A stretch of DNA of 64,000 nt from Sphingomonas abietis (GCF_027625475.1 NZ_CP115174.1:2267001-2331000); one strand, 5' to 3'. Counted from the stretch's first letter, positions 36,996-46,868 are shown. The notes: a model not told the origin generated them from the sequence alone. Made by a program: numbers and translations.

Positions 36996-38102
36996 TCAAT
37001 GGGGACGCACGATGGGCTTCAGGACGCGCCCGGATTCGGAATCCGCGATGGCCTGATTGATGTCGGCGAGGTCGTAGAAGCGGACGAGCTTGTCGAAGGG
37101 GAATTTGCCCAGCCGCCACAGCTCGATCAGCTGAGGAATGAATATCTGGGGCACGCTATCGCCCTCGATGATGCCGCGGATCGTGCGGCCGAACAGCAGC
37201 GTGTTCATGTCGATGCTCGCCCGCACCCCCATCGCGGCCGCGCCGACCAGGCCGCAGGTGCCGGGAATGCGCAACGCGTCGACGGCCTGCACGAGCACCT
37301 TGTCGTTGCCGGTGCATTCCAGCGTGAAGTCGACCCCGCCGGTCTCGCTGATTTCGCGGATCCGCTCGACCGCGTCTTCCTTGCCGCCATTGATGACGTG
37401 GGTCGCGCCCAGCTCCCTGGCGAGCGTCAGACGATCGTCGTGGAGATCGATCATGATGATCTTCGCGCACCCGATCGCGGCGGCGGCCATCGCGGCGGAC
37501 AGCCCGACCGAACCCGCGCCGAAGATCGCGATGCTCGACGCCGCATGCGGCTTGAGCGCATTGAGCACCGCGCCCGCGCCGGTCGAGACGCCGCAGCCGA
37601 GTGGCCCCATCAGTTCGAGCGGCACGTCCTTGCGGATCTTGATCGCGTTGCGCTCGGTCGCCATCGCGAAGGTGCCGAAGCTCGATTGCGCGAAGAAGGC
37701 GCTGCCCAGCGGATGGTCGTGCGCGTCGCAGATCGCCTGCGACCCGTCCATCCGCGCACCCTTGAAGTTGCGGTCGTAGAATTCCGCGCAATAGCCGGGC
37801 GCGCCCGACTTGCAGGCGTTGCAGGCGCCGCAATGGCCGAAGGCGAGGACGACGTGATCGCCGGGCGCGAGGGTCTTGACGTCGGCACCGACCTGTTCGA
37901 CCACGCCTGCGCCCTCGTGCCCGAGCACCAGCGGGAGCGGCACCGGATAGCCCTGATCGCGCACCACCATGTCGGTGTGGCAGACGCCGGTGCCGACGAT
38001 GCGCACGACGACTTCGTCGTGCCGGGGGGCGGCGAGTTTTACGTCCTCGATGACGAGCGGGCCGGCCTTGTCCCGGACCACCGCTGCTTTGCCTTCGAAC
38101 AT
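36996..38102 (-). CDS. Zinc-dependent alcohol dehydrogenase (aryl/allyl-alcohol type)
   Basis: 368 aa MDR enzyme. Catalytic zinc ligands Cys41 (GVCHTD), His62/Glu63 (GHEGAG) and Cys170 (GPLGCGVSTGAG). Structural zinc Cys91, 94, 97 and 105. NAD motif IFGAGSVGLSAAMAA. The layout is that of benzyl-alcohol/geraniol/coniferyl-type dehydrogenases. It likely converts an alcohol to an aldehyde for the neighbouring ALDH. Confidence 0.9.
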   Translation of the reverse strand: MFEGKAAVVRDKAGPLVIEDVKLAAPRHDEVVVRIVGTGVCHTDMVVRDQGYPVPLPLVLGHEGAGVVEQVGADVKTLAPGDHVVLAFGHCGACNACKSGAPGYCAEFYDRNFKGARMDGSQAICDAHDHPLGSAFFAQSSFGTFAMATERNAIKIRKDVPLELMGPLGCGVSTGAGAVLNALKPHAASSIAIFGAGSVGLSAAMAAAAIGCAKIIMIDLHDDRLTLARELGATHVINGGKEDAVERIREISETGGVDFTLECTGNDKVLVQAVDALRIPGTCGLVGAAAMGVRASIDMNTLLFGRTIRGIIEGDSVPQIFIPQLIELWRLGKFPFDKLVRFYDLADINQAIADSESGRVLKPIVRPH

Positions 38103-38112
38103 GATGCGCTCC

Positions 38113-38871
38113 TCAGATCACGCGGCCGCCGTCGACGGGGAGTTCGACCCCGGTGATGAACTCGGACGTGGCGAGATAGACGGCGGCGTCGGCGACATCG
38201 TCGGGCTCGCAGAACCGCCCCAGCGGGATCGACGACAGGAATTTGGCGCGGTTGTCCGGGGTATCCGGCATGCCCATGAAATCTTCGAGCATGCCGGTGA
38301 CGCCCATCACCGGGCAGATCACGTTGACGCGGATCTTCCAGGGCGCCAGCTCGACCGCGAGCGACTTGGACAGCATGTTGGTCGCGCCCTTCGACCCGTT
38401 ATACCAGGTCAGGCCGGGACGCGGGCGGATGCCGGCCACCGAGCCGACGTTGAGCATCACGCCGCCGCCATGATCGCGCATCATCGGCACGGCGGCCTGC
38501 ACCATATGGTAGATCGCCTTGATGTTGACGTTGAGGATGCGATCGAAGGTCGCCTCGTCGACGTTCAGCAGCGGCTGGTTCTTGTGCGTGTAGCCGGCAT
38601 TGTTGACGATGATGTCCGGCACGCCGAACGCCTCGACGGTCGCGGCGAGCGCCGCATCGATGTCGGCGCGCGAGGTCACGTCGGCGCGCACGCCGATCGC
38701 CCTCTCCACTCCAGTCGCCGCGCCGATCGCATCGGCGACCGCGTTGGCCTTCTCCTCGTTGAGGTCGACGATCACCACCTTGGCGCCGAGCCCGGCATAG
38801 CGATGCGCGATGGCTTCCCCGAAGCCGCTGGCGGCGCCCGTGATCAGAGCGACCTTGCCCGTCAAATCCAT
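38113..38871 (-). CDS. Short-chain dehydrogenase/reductase in the catabolic operon
   Basis: 252 aa classical SDR: TGAASGFG at 11-18, VVIVDLNEE (the Asp points to NAD), NNAGYTHKNQP, the SVAGIRPRPGLTWYNGSKGA active site, and the PVMGVTGMLE lid. It probably oxidises a secondary alcohol. It lies 10 bp before the Zn-ADH gene and 31 bp after the ALDH-2 gene. Confidence 0.9.
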   Translation of the reverse strand: MDLTGKVALITGAASGFGEAIAHRYAGLGAKVVIVDLNEEKANAVADAIGAATGVERAIGVRADVTSRADIDAALAATVEAFGVPDIIVNNAGYTHKNQPLLNVDEATFDRILNVNIKAIYHMVQAAVPMMRDHGGGVMLNVGSVAGIRPRPGLTWYNGSKGATNMLSKSLAVELAPWKIRVNVICPVMGVTGMLEDFMGMPDTPDNRAKFLSSIPLGRFCEPDDVADAAVYLATSEFITGVELPVDGGRVI

Positions 38872-38902
38872 GTCCGAAATCCTCTCCTGAAGAAGCCGGC
38901 GA

Positions 38903-40351
38903 TCAACCGTGGTTGATCACCATCGTTTTGGTCTTGCTGAAATCGTGGAGGGCAGCGAAGCCCTTCTCGCGACCATGGCCGCTCTTGCCCGAACCGCCGA
39001 ATGGCAGCTCGATGCCGGCGCCCGCGCCGTAGCAGTTCACGAACACCTGGCCCGAGCGGATGCGCTTGACGAGCCGCATCTGGCGGGCGCCGTCGCGGGT
39101 CCAGACCGCCGCGACGAGACCATAGTCGGTGGCGTTGGCGAGGCGCACCGCGTCGGCCTCGTCCTCGAACGGCAGCACGGTGAGAACCGGGCCGAACACC
39201 TCCTCGGAGGCGATGACATTGGCCCTCGGCACGGGGCCGAAGACGGTCGGCTTCACATAATAGCCGTCGGCCGCAATGCCGTCGGCGAGTTGCCCCTCGG
39301 CGAGCACCGCGATGCCGTCCTCGCGCGCCCGATCGATGAAGCCCTGCACGCGCTTCTGCTGCTTGGCGGTGATGATCGGGCCGCAATCCAAATCCATCTC
39401 GGGGCTGCCGACGCGCACCTTGGCGAAGGCGTCAGCGAGGCGCGCCGCGAACTTGTCGTAGATCGCCTTCTCGACCAGCACGCGGCTGCCGGCCGAGCAG
39501 GTCTGGCCGCTGTTCTGGATGATCGCCTTGACGATGACGGGGATCGCCGCGTCGAGGTCGGCGTCGGCGAACACGAGATGCGGCGACTTGCCGCCGAGCT
39601 CGAGCGTGCAGCTGATATAATGGTCCGCGCACAATTTCTGGATGATCTGGCCGACCTCAGGCGATCCGGTGAACGACATGAAGTCGACGCCGTGGTGCGA
39701 GGCGAGCGCCGCGCCGGCGGTATGGCCCTTGCCGGTGACGACGTTGATCGAGCCTTCGGGGAAACCCGCTTCGGCCGCCAGCTCGACCAGCCGCAGCGAC
39801 GACGCGCAGGCATCCTCGGCGGGCTTCAGGACGGTCGCATTGCCCACTGCCAGCGACGGCGCGAGCGTGCGGCCGAACATCTGCGCCGGGTAGTTCCAAG
39901 GCAGGATATGGCCGGTCACGCCATGCGGCTCGTGCAGCACGCCGACATGATAGCCGTTGAGATAGGGGATGACCTCGCCGTGGAGCTTGTCGGCGGCGCC
40001 GCCGTAAAATTCGAAATAGCGGGCCAGCGCGACGAAGTCGGCATCGGCGACGCTCTTGGGCTTGCCGGTGTCCTTCGCCTCGATCGCCGACAGCTCCGAG
40101 GCATTGCCCAGGATCAGTTCTGCGAACCGCGTGAGCATCCGGCCGCGCTCGGTCGCCGTCGTTCGCCCCCAGGCGCCGTCGTCATAAGCCTTGCGCGCAG
40201 CGACCACCGCGAGATCGACGTCGGCGATACCGCTGTCGGCGATGCTGCCGAACGGCTTGCCGGTCGCGGGTTCGTAGACGGGCATGGTCGCGCCCTCGAC
40301 GGGATCGACCCAGGCACCGCCGATGAAGTTTCGCGTGAAGTCGATTTTCAT
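38903..40351 (-). CDS. NAD(P)-dependent aldehyde dehydrogenase (operon copy 2)
   Basis: 482 aa. Asn153 in PWNYP, Glu251 in LELGGKSP, Cys285 in SGQTCSAGSR, and SEEVFGPVL. It is the first gene of the leftward six-gene operon and divergent from the LysR at 40810. It differs strongly from ALDH copy 1, so the operon probably handles two different aldehydes. Substrate unknown. Confidence 0.9.
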   Translation of the reverse strand: MKIDFTRNFIGGAWVDPVEGATMPVYEPATGKPFGSIADSGIADVDLAVVAARKAYDDGAWGRTTATERGRMLTRFAELILGNASELSAIEAKDTGKPKSVADADFVALARYFEFYGGAADKLHGEVIPYLNGYHVGVLHEPHGVTGHILPWNYPAQMFGRTLAPSLAVGNATVLKPAEDACASSLRLVELAAEAGFPEGSINVVTGKGHTAGAALASHHGVDFMSFTGSPEVGQIIQKLCADHYISCTLELGGKSPHLVFADADLDAAIPVIVKAIIQNSGQTCSAGSRVLVEKAIYDKFAARLADAFAKVRVGSPEMDLDCGPIITAKQQKRVQGFIDRAREDGIAVLAEGQLADGIAADGYYVKPTVFGPVPRANVIASEEVFGPVLTVLPFEDEADAVRLANATDYGLVAAVWTRDGARQMRLVKRIRSGQVFVNCYGAGAGIELPFGGSGKSGHGREKGFAALHDFSKTKTMVINHG

Positions 40352-40809
40352 GCCGTCTCTCCTGCTGGGCGCCCGGTGGGAACGAACTGCCGCGCAGTCG
40401 GGCTCGGCATCGCCGTTGATCGAAAAAGCCCGGGCAGCATGATGGTCCTCTCTCGTCGGGCGTCTTGGTCGCGCCGTGATGCGCCCGACTTAGGCCCGCC
40501 TCGCTATCCGGTCTAATAGCGGTTTGCGCGTATCTTCATTAGATCGAGATATCACGCAGGTGCAGCATCGCAGATGCGGCATTGTCGAATTCCTCTCGCT
40601 GCGGGACTTTTGATGCGTTCCCGGAAAACGCGTGCTGCAATGCAAAAATATGAGCCTTTTGGCGGCTCGCGTTAACCGGCTGCTTGTGCGCGCTGCCATG
40701 ATCGACGGGCGAGGGGATCGCCCTGCGGCGAAAATCGTCAACAGCCGCCGCTCGACATCGGGATCATTCGCCGATTGCATGACATGCGCGATTTCGATTA
40801 AATCGGAAT
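40352..40809. promoter_or_regulatory. Divergent promoter region of the catabolic operon and its LysR
   Basis: 458 bp without a convincing gene. GTCGGGCG pairs with CGCCCGAC around a 19-nt loop (40455-40489). TCTAAT (40512) and ATTAGA (40538) form an interrupted inverted repeat. CGATTT-CGATT-AAATCG (40789-40805) is a perfect 6-bp-arm dyad ending 4 bp before the LysR start and is the best operator candidate. Confidence 0.45.
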
Positions 40810-41697
40810 ATGGAACTGCGACATTTACGCTACGCGTTGGCGATCGCCGAGGAGCGTCATTTCACCCGGGCCGCCAAGGTTCTTGGCATCGGACAACCGC
40901 CGCTGAGCCAGCAGATCAAGATCCTCGAGGACGAGCTTGGCGTCCGACTGTTCCACCGCCTCACCCGCGGGGTCGAGCTGACCGAGGCAGGGCGTGCGTT
41001 CATGCCGTTGGCGCAGGCCTCTGTCACCGCGGCCGAGCAGGCGGCCTATGCGGCGCAGCGTGCGGCGCGGGGCGAAATCGGCGGCCTCACGATCGGATTT
41101 ACCAGCTCGGCGTCGTTCAATCCCCTGGTTCCGGGCATCATCGGCCGCTTTCGAGAGAATTTTCCCGGTCTGTCGATCGCGCTGGTCGAACAGACGACGG
41201 CGCGCCTGCTGAATAGCCTCGCCGACAACACGCTCGACATCGCCTTCCTGCGTCCGGCGCTGGGGGAGACGGACGATCTCGTGACGCGCCGCCTTCCCGA
41301 CGAGGCGTTGTGGATCGCGCTGCCCGCGCGGCACCGTTTGGCAGGGCAGGGGTCGCTTGAACTGCTCGAGCTCGCGGGCGAACCCTTCATTCTCTATCCG
41401 CGTGCCAATGGCCGGCTGCTCTATGACAGCATCATCGCCGCCTGCCGCAACGCCGGCTTCTCGCCGCGCATCGCGCAGGAGGCGCCGCAGATGGCGTCGA
41501 CGGTCAATCTGGTCGCAGCGGGCGTCGGTGTCGCGCTGGTGCCGGAATCGATGTGCCAGCTCCACGCACAGGGCGTGACCTATGCGCGGATCGCCGGCGA
41601 CGGCCCGATGGCTCAACTCGTCGTCGCGCATCGGCGGGAGGGGCCCGTCCCCCCCGCCGTGCGCAACTTCATGAGCGTCCTGTCGTCGAAGACCTGA
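40810..41697 (+). CDS. LysR-family regulator divergent from the six-gene catabolic operon
   Basis: 295 aa. The helix-turn-helix reads [21 protein letters not shown], then [15 protein letters not shown]. The effector half from about 90 reads [20 protein letters not shown]. This sequence type resembles CatM/BenM-like regulators of aromatic or organic-acid catabolism. It is placed to control the ALDH-SDR-ADH-ALDH-CaiB-lyase operon. Its 3' end is 7 bp from the convergent GMC gene. Confidence 0.9.
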   Translation: MELRHLRYALAIAEERHFTRAAKVLGIGQPPLSQQIKILEDELGVRLFHRLTRGVELTEAGRAFMPLAQASVTAAEQAAYAAQRAARGEIGGLTIGFTSSASFNPLVPGIIGRFRENFPGLSIALVEQTTARLLNSLADNTLDIAFLRPALGETDDLVTRRLPDEALWIALPARHRLAGQGSLELLELAGEPFILYPRANGRLLYDSIIAACRNAGFSPRIAQEAPQMASTVNLVAAGVGVALVPESMCQLHAQGVTYARIAGDGPMAQLVVAHRREGPVPPAVRNFMSVLSSKT

Positions 41698-41704
41698 GCG
41701 CCGG

Positions 41705-43417
41705 TCAGGCGTTGGCGATGAACTTCGCCGCGCGCCAGCCGATCAGGATCGAGGGCGCATTGGTGTTGCAGGTGGTGATCGTCGGCATCACCGAGGCGTC
41801 CGCGACGCGCAGCCCCTCGACGCCGTAGACCTTCAGTCTGGGATCGACGACCGCCATCGCATCGGTGCCCATCTTGGCGGTGCCGACCGGGTGGAAATAG
41901 GTCGACACCGAATTTTTGAGGAACTCGCGATATTGCGCGGGATTGCTGGCGACCGCCTGGGTGGGCAGCAACTCGGCCTTGCGGATGTCGCGATAGGCGT
42001 CGGTATTGCCGATGTCGCGCGCGAGGTTGGTGGCGGCCCGCAGCGCGATGACGTCCTGCTCGACCTGGAGCCAGTTGGGATCGATCAGCGGCACAGCGCG
42101 GGGATCGGCCGAGGTAATCGTCACCGCACCGCGCGACTTGGGCCGCATCACGCCGGACAGGATGGCGTAGCCGTTGGTCTGCTGGAGGTTGAGCTCCTTG
42201 GTCGCGAACGGCAGGCTGACATAGAGCGCGTTGATGTCGGGCGCCGGCTGATCGGGCGACGACTTCCACCACATATAGACTTCGGAATGGTTGTAGTTGG
42301 TCGGCGGCAGCGGCCGCTTCGCCTCGAAGTTGACGCCCGCGCCGAGCACATGGTCCATCAGATTCTGGCCGACGCCCGGCAGGTCTGCGACCACCGGGAT
42401 GCCGAGCCTGCGGAGCGTCGCGGCGTCGCCGATGCCCGACAGCGTCAGGATTTTGGGCGTCATCACCGCGCCAGCGGAGAGGATCACCTCCTTGCGCGCG
42501 CGCACCGTCGTCACCTGGCCGGCATGGAGATATTGGACGCCGACGCAGCGGCCCTTCTCGATCACCAGCTTGAGCACCGGCGCTTCGGTGAGCACGGTGA
42601 GCTTGGCGCCCTTCTCCAGCGCGGGGCGCAGGAAGGCGACGTCGGAATTCTGCCGGCGCCCGGCGTAGACTGTCATGTTGACCCACGCCGGCCCCTCGAT
42701 CGCGGCCGCGTTGAAGTCCGGATTCTCCGCATAGCCGAGCGACTTCGCGCCTTCCATGAACGCACGCGCGCCCTCATGGCCCCTGGTCGGATTTGGCTGG
42801 GTGACATGGAGCGGGCCGCCTGCGCCGCGATAGTCGCTCGCGCCCCCCTGCCAATCCTCGAGTGCCTTGTAGTCGGGCAGGACCGACTTCCAGTCCCAAC
42901 CCAGCGCGCCATTATAGGCCCAGTCGTCATAATCGAGCGGGCTGCCGCGGCCGTAGATCATGCAGTTGACGCTGCTGCACCCGCCCAGGCCCTCGCCGCG
43001 CGGATAGGGGATGACGCGGTCGTTGGCGTGGCGTTGCGGGGTGGTCGCATAGCCCTTGGTGAAAGCGGAGGCGAGCGCCTGCGGCCATTGCGACGGATTG
43101 TTGATGTCCTCGGCATCGTCCGAGATGCCGCCTTCGAGCACGAGCACGGACGCGCCGGTACGCAGCGCGAGCTGCCCGGCCGCGGTCGCGCCGGCCGAAC
43201 CGGCACCGATGACGATATAGTCCGCGTCACGGGGCGCTGGTACGCTGCGGGTCGACTTCGCCCAGGCCGGCCCGGCCGCGAGGCCCAGCGCGTTGGCGAC
43301 CGCAAAGCTTGCACCGGCGGCCATCGCCGACGTCAGGAACGCGCGGCGATCGAAGCGTCCGCGGTTGAGCCCGAGCAGCGCCTGGCCGAGCGCGCCCTCG
43401 TCGATATCCTTCGCCAT
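41705..43417 (-). CDS. Tat-exported GMC-family oxidoreductase
   Basis: 570 aa. The twin-Arg signal DRRAFLTSAMAAGASF followed by a hydrophobic stretch ending AWA indicates folded export to the periplasm. The FAD dinucleotide motif DYIVIGAGSAGATAAGQL starts near residue 66. GMC signatures include GCSSVNCMIYGRGSP and the C-terminal STYFHPVGTAKMG with the catalytic His. Members oxidise choline, glucose, polyethylene glycol or long alcohols. It lies 22 bp after the outer-membrane protein gene. Confidence 0.88.
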   Translation of the reverse strand: MAKDIDEGALGQALLGLNRGRFDRRAFLTSAMAAGASFAVANALGLAAGPAWAKSTRSVPAPRDADYIVIGAGSAGATAAGQLALRTGASVLVLEGGISDDAEDINNPSQWPQALASAFTKGYATTPQRHANDRVIPYPRGEGLGGCSSVNCMIYGRGSPLDYDDWAYNGALGWDWKSVLPDYKALEDWQGGASDYRGAGGPLHVTQPNPTRGHEGARAFMEGAKSLGYAENPDFNAAAIEGPAWVNMTVYAGRRQNSDVAFLRPALEKGAKLTVLTEAPVLKLVIEKGRCVGVQYLHAGQVTTVRARKEVILSAGAVMTPKILTLSGIGDAATLRRLGIPVVADLPGVGQNLMDHVLGAGVNFEAKRPLPPTNYNHSEVYMWWKSSPDQPAPDINALYVSLPFATKELNLQQTNGYAILSGVMRPKSRGAVTITSADPRAVPLIDPNWLQVEQDVIALRAATNLARDIGNTDAYRDIRKAELLPTQAVASNPAQYREFLKNSVSTYFHPVGTAKMGTDAMAVVDPRLKVYGVEGLRVADASVMPTITTCNTNAPSILIGWRAAKFIANA

Positions 43418-43439
43418 AAACCTCTCCGAATTATCGTTC

Positions 43440-44330
43440 TTAGAGAATCTGGAGGAGGCGGACTTGGAACCGCATCCCCTCTTTGAAGCCGTTGCGGACG
43501 GAAATATCCTTGCCGCCTTGGATCATGATCTGATGATGTGCATCGAGCGACCGGCGCAACGTGCCGAGGAACGACCAGGTATGCGTCGAGTCATTCTGGC
43601 CGATGCCGTCCAGCGACGTGTCACCACCCGTCGTGTAGCTGACCCGCATGTTCACTTCGGTCTTGGGATCGAACAGGTAGCGCGCCCAGCCCTGGAACTC
43701 GAACATCTTGTGCTGTTTCAGGGGGCCATCCGGCGCTTTGTCATTGTCGCCGTAGAATGTCGCATCGGCGGCGCCTTCCGCGATCCAATGCTTGGTGATC
43801 TGCTGCGAGATCACCCCCTGCATTGCCCCTTTCCACCGGTTCTCACCGAGATTGAGGGCGCGCGTCGCCTTATAATTGCCGTCGGGAATGTAGAGATAGG
43901 GCGTGATGCCGACATAGGTGCCGCTCTGCGGCTTGTTGACCACCCACAATGTGCTGACCAGGATCGTATCGCCGACACCGCTCGTCGAGCCGAGACTGGC
44001 GGTAGAGCCGCTCGCGCGCAGCGATCCGAAGGGCTGGAGGATCTGATAATCGAAGGTCATGCCGGCGACCTTGCCGAAGCCGACATAGCGAAAAATGCCG
44101 ACGTCGGTATCGAGGCGCGCCTTGTCGTCGATCTTGTGACCGTTCGCCCAGAGTGAGTCGGACGAGGCGTGCTGCATGTAGAGCAGCAGGAGGTTGGTCC
44201 CCGGCGGCGCGGGCACATAATCGCCGGCGTCGAACTTCACCGCGACGGCGGGTGCCGCCGCCAGCCCGGCCAGTCCTGCGATGATACCGAATTTCGTGAA
44301 AAGACGCCGCGACGTCCAGGCCTTCGCCAT
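43440..44330 (-). CDS. Outer-membrane MetA-pathway-of-phenol-degradation-like protein
   Basis: 296 aa from ATG 44330, with GGAGGGGG 3-4 nt upstream. Signal peptide to about residue 30 (GLAAAPAVA). The mature chain is beta-rich with features of the phenol-MetA family: YVPAPPGTNLLLLYMQHASSD, WVVNKPQSGTYVGITPYLYIPDGNY, GWARYLFDPKTEVNMRVSYTTGGDT. Such proteins are thought to be outer-membrane channels for hydrophobic substrates. It is first in an operon with the GMC oxidoreductase, so it may admit the GMC substrate. Confidence 0.85.
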   Translation of the reverse strand: MAKAWTSRRLFTKFGIIAGLAGLAAAPAVAVKFDAGDYVPAPPGTNLLLLYMQHASSDSLWANGHKIDDKARLDTDVGIFRYVGFGKVAGMTFDYQILQPFGSLRASGSTASLGSTSGVGDTILVSTLWVVNKPQSGTYVGITPYLYIPDGNYKATRALNLGENRWKGAMQGVISQQITKHWIAEGAADATFYGDNDKAPDGPLKQHKMFEFQGWARYLFDPKTEVNMRVSYTTGGDTSLDGIGQNDSTHTWSFLGTLRRSLDAHHQIMIQGGKDISVRNGFKEGMRFQVRLLQIL

Positions 44331-44437
44331 TACCCCCTCCATGTTCGCGATATGCGATTGCGTGTCTTGCGTGCACGCTGACATCGCTAAAACCACGGCT
44401 TCCGCTTGCGCGATATCGACATTATGCAAAGGGTGTC

Positions 44438-44452
44438 TTCGCAAGATGCGAA
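44438..44452. promoter_or_regulatory. Short dyad overlapping the LysR leader
   Basis: TTCGC-AAGAT-GCGAA lies 10 bp before the LysR start, next to its AAGGAGG ribosome site and between the divergent MetA-like and LysR genes. Possible autoregulatory site; short arms. Confidence 0.3.
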
Positions 44453-44462
44453 AGGAGGCCTC

Positions 44463-45404
44463 GTGTCTGATCTGACGTCGCTCAAATTGTTCGTTCGCGC
44501 GGCGGAATGTGGAAGCCTCAGCGAGGCCGCGCGGATGTCGAATCTGGCGATCGCCGCGGCCAGCCGCCGCATCGCCAATCTCGAGCATCGCTACAATGTG
44601 AAGCTCTTCCAGCGAAGCCGCCAGGGAATGGCGCTGACCGGGGCTGGCCAGGCATGCTTGGCCAACGCGCGCGCGGTTCTCGATCACGCGCAGGCGATGG
44701 ATGCCGAGATGGCCGATTTTGCCGGCGGCGTGCGCGGCACCGTCCGCGTCCAGACCTGCCCATCGGCGATCATCCAGTTTCTACCCGCCGATCTCGCCGC
44801 CTATGCCGACGAACGTCCCGACGTGCGCCTCGATCTCGCCGAGAATGTCAGTAGCGATATCGTCGAGAACCTCATCTCCGAAAAGGGCGATCTCGGGATC
44901 ATCATCGAGGGTACGCAGACCTATCAGCTGGAAACGCTGCCCTACCGGCATGATCGCCTTGCGCTGCTGGCGCCGCTTGGCACGCTCGGCGATCGCAAGA
45001 GCATCCTGTTCGCCGAAGTGCAGGATCGGGATTTCGTCGGCCTCCTGCAGGCGACCGCGCTGACCAGGACATTGATGACGGAGACTGCCAAGGCGGATCG
45101 CAAACTCCGCCTGCGCATGCAGGTCCGAAGCTTCGACGGGGTCTGCCGGATGGTCGAAGCCGGGTTCGGACTGGGCGTGTTGCCCGATATCGCCGCACGC
45201 GGGTTCGCGCGTTCAATGCGTCTCGACGTGGTGCCGCTCGCCGACGACTGGGCGCACCGCTCGATGCTGATCTGCTTTGCGCAGGGCGCGATGTCGTCGC
45301 GGATTACGAAGAGCTTGGCAGAGCATCTCAGTGCCTGCGCGGCCGACGGCATCTCTTCTTATCCTTGGCCGCAGGCTATGAGATCGCCGGTCGATCGAGC
45401 CTGA
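44463..45404 (+). CDS. LysR-family regulator divergent from the MetA-like/GMC operon
   Basis: 313 aa from GTG 44463, preceded by AAGGAGG; the upstream in-frame ATG at 44406 has no such site. The helix-turn-helix is LFVRAAECGSLSEAARMSNLAI, then AAASRRIANLEHRYN, of the AaeR/DsdC-like kind. It is the likely regulator of the outer-membrane/GMC pair through the 132-bp divergent region. Confidence 0.87.
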   Translation: MSDLTSLKLFVRAAECGSLSEAARMSNLAIAAASRRIANLEHRYNVKLFQRSRQGMALTGAGQACLANARAVLDHAQAMDAEMADFAGGVRGTVRVQTCPSAIIQFLPADLAAYADERPDVRLDLAENVSSDIVENLISEKGDLGIIIEGTQTYQLETLPYRHDRLALLAPLGTLGDRKSILFAEVQDRDFVGLLQATALTRTLMTETAKADRKLRLRMQVRSFDGVCRMVEAGFGLGVLPDIAARGFARSMRLDVVPLADDWAHRSMLICFAQGAMSSRITKSLAEHLSACAADGISSYPWPQAMRSPVDRA

Positions 45405-45431
45405 TCTGCCAGCGCGTTGTCACCATTGGCT

Positions 45432-46868
45432 TCAATGATCGGAAGGAGGGATCGCAAGCCCCTGACCGCGACCGCAATGCGCCATCGCCGCTTCGAGAAC
45501 TTCGAACACGCGATCATCCCCCATCCTCGCGACATTCAGGCGAAGGTAGCTGCCGGCACTCTGCGAGACGCTGAACACATTGCCCGGCGCCAGCACTATG
45601 TTGCTGCGCAGCGCATGGCGCGTGACCGCCACCGCATCCAGATCGTCCGGCAAACGAGCCCACAGGAACATGCCGCCGCTGGGCTCGATCCATGGCACGA
45701 TTCCGATCTCCGCGAGGCGGGGAATGACGCGTGTCATCGTCTGTTCCAGCCGGCCCCGGATCTTTTCCATATGGCGGCGGTAGGCGCCATCGGTGAGCAC
45801 GGTATGGACGAGCTCCGCCGAGATCGGGCTCGACGACATGCCGGTCGCGATCCGCAGATCGGCGAGGGCGGCAATCCAGTCTCGCCGCGCGGCGATATGG
45901 CCGCAGCGCACCGCGCTGGTCAGCGACTTCGAAAAGCTACCGACCCGAATAACCCGATCCAGGCCATCGAACGCCGCCAGTCGCGCGGATGGCACCGTCT
46001 CGAAATCGGCGAAGATATCGTCCTCGACGATCAGCAGGTCATGCGCCTCGGCCAGCTTCAGGAGGCGGTGCGCGACCGGTGCGGAGAGGCTGGCGCCGGT
46101 CGGGTTGTGGATGGCGGAATTGGTGATGTAGAGGCGTGGCAGATGCTCCTCCAGCGCCTGTTGGAAGGCCTCCACATCCGGCCCGTGCGGCGTGAACGGC
46201 ACGCCGATCGGGCGCGCCCGGTGCGCGCGCAGCAGTGCTTGGAAATTGAAATAGCAGGGGTCGTCGATCAGCACGACGTCGCCCGGTTCGATCAGGAAGC
46301 GACAGATCAGATCGATTGCCTGGGTGCCGGAATCGGTCAGCAAGATCTGGTCGGTCGCGACGTCTACGCCCTGTTCGCCCATCCGTCGCGCGATCAGGCG
46401 GCGCACCGGTTCCGATCCCATCGCGGTGCTGTAGTTCGTCATGGAAGTCAGCGGCGCGGTGCGGGCGATGGTGCGGAGCCCCTTGCGCAGCAGCTCGACG
46501 GGAAGCCAGTCGTCGGGCAGGCAGCCGCCCCCCGCCAGGATCGCGCCGGGCCGTGGCGATAGCGACTCCCGCAGCATCCAGAGTGGATCGATCGCCAGAT
46601 CGGCGCGGCTGTCGACCGCCGCGATCGTGAGCGGCGCGAGCGGGGCAGCGACGTAGAAGCCCGATCCCGGCCGTGCGCGGATCGCACCCTCGGCGACCAG
46701 CCGGTCATAGGCTTCGACGACGGTCGATTTCGAGACGCCGGCGGCCTCCGCCATCGCCCGCACGGAGGGCAGGCGCGCGCCCGACACCAACTGGCGTCGC
46801 TCGATGCGGGTGCGGACCAATGCCATCACCTGCTCGGTCAAGGTGCCGTCCGTCGCCTCCACCAGCAT
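45432..46868 (-). CDS. MocR/PdxR-type regulator: GntR DNA-binding plus aminotransferase domain
   Basis: 478 aa from ATG 46868. Residues 8-75 form a GntR winged helix (LTEQVMALVRTRIERRQLVSGARLPSVRAMAEAAGVSKSTVVEAYDRL, here abbreviated). The rest is a class I aminotransferase fold with LIVEDDIFADF and the PLP-binding Lys in VGSFSKSLTSAVRCG. MocR proteins use PLP as an effector or cofactor in regulation of amine or vitamin B6 metabolism. It is divergent from a UrcA-LysE pair. A GGAG lies about 10 nt before the ATG. Confidence 0.9.
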   Translation of the reverse strand: MLVEATDGTLTEQVMALVRTRIERRQLVSGARLPSVRAMAEAAGVSKSTVVEAYDRLVAEGAIRARPGSGFYVAAPLAPLTIAAVDSRADLAIDPLWMLRESLSPRPGAILAGGGCLPDDWLPVELLRKGLRTIARTAPLTSMTNYSTAMGSEPVRRLIARRMGEQGVDVATDQILLTDSGTQAIDLICRFLIEPGDVVLIDDPCYFNFQALLRAHRARPIGVPFTPHGPDVEAFQQALEEHLPRLYITNSAIHNPTGASLSAPVAHRLLKLAEAHDLLIVEDDIFADFETVPSARLAAFDGLDRVIRVGSFSKSLTSAVRCGHIAARRDWIAALADLRIATGMSSSPISAELVHTVLTDGAYRRHMEKIRGRLEQTMTRVIPRLAEIGIVPWIEPSGGMFLWARLPDDLDAVAVTRHALRSNIVLAPGNVFSVSQSAGSYLRLNVARMGDDRVFEVLEAAMAHCGRGQGLAIPPSDH

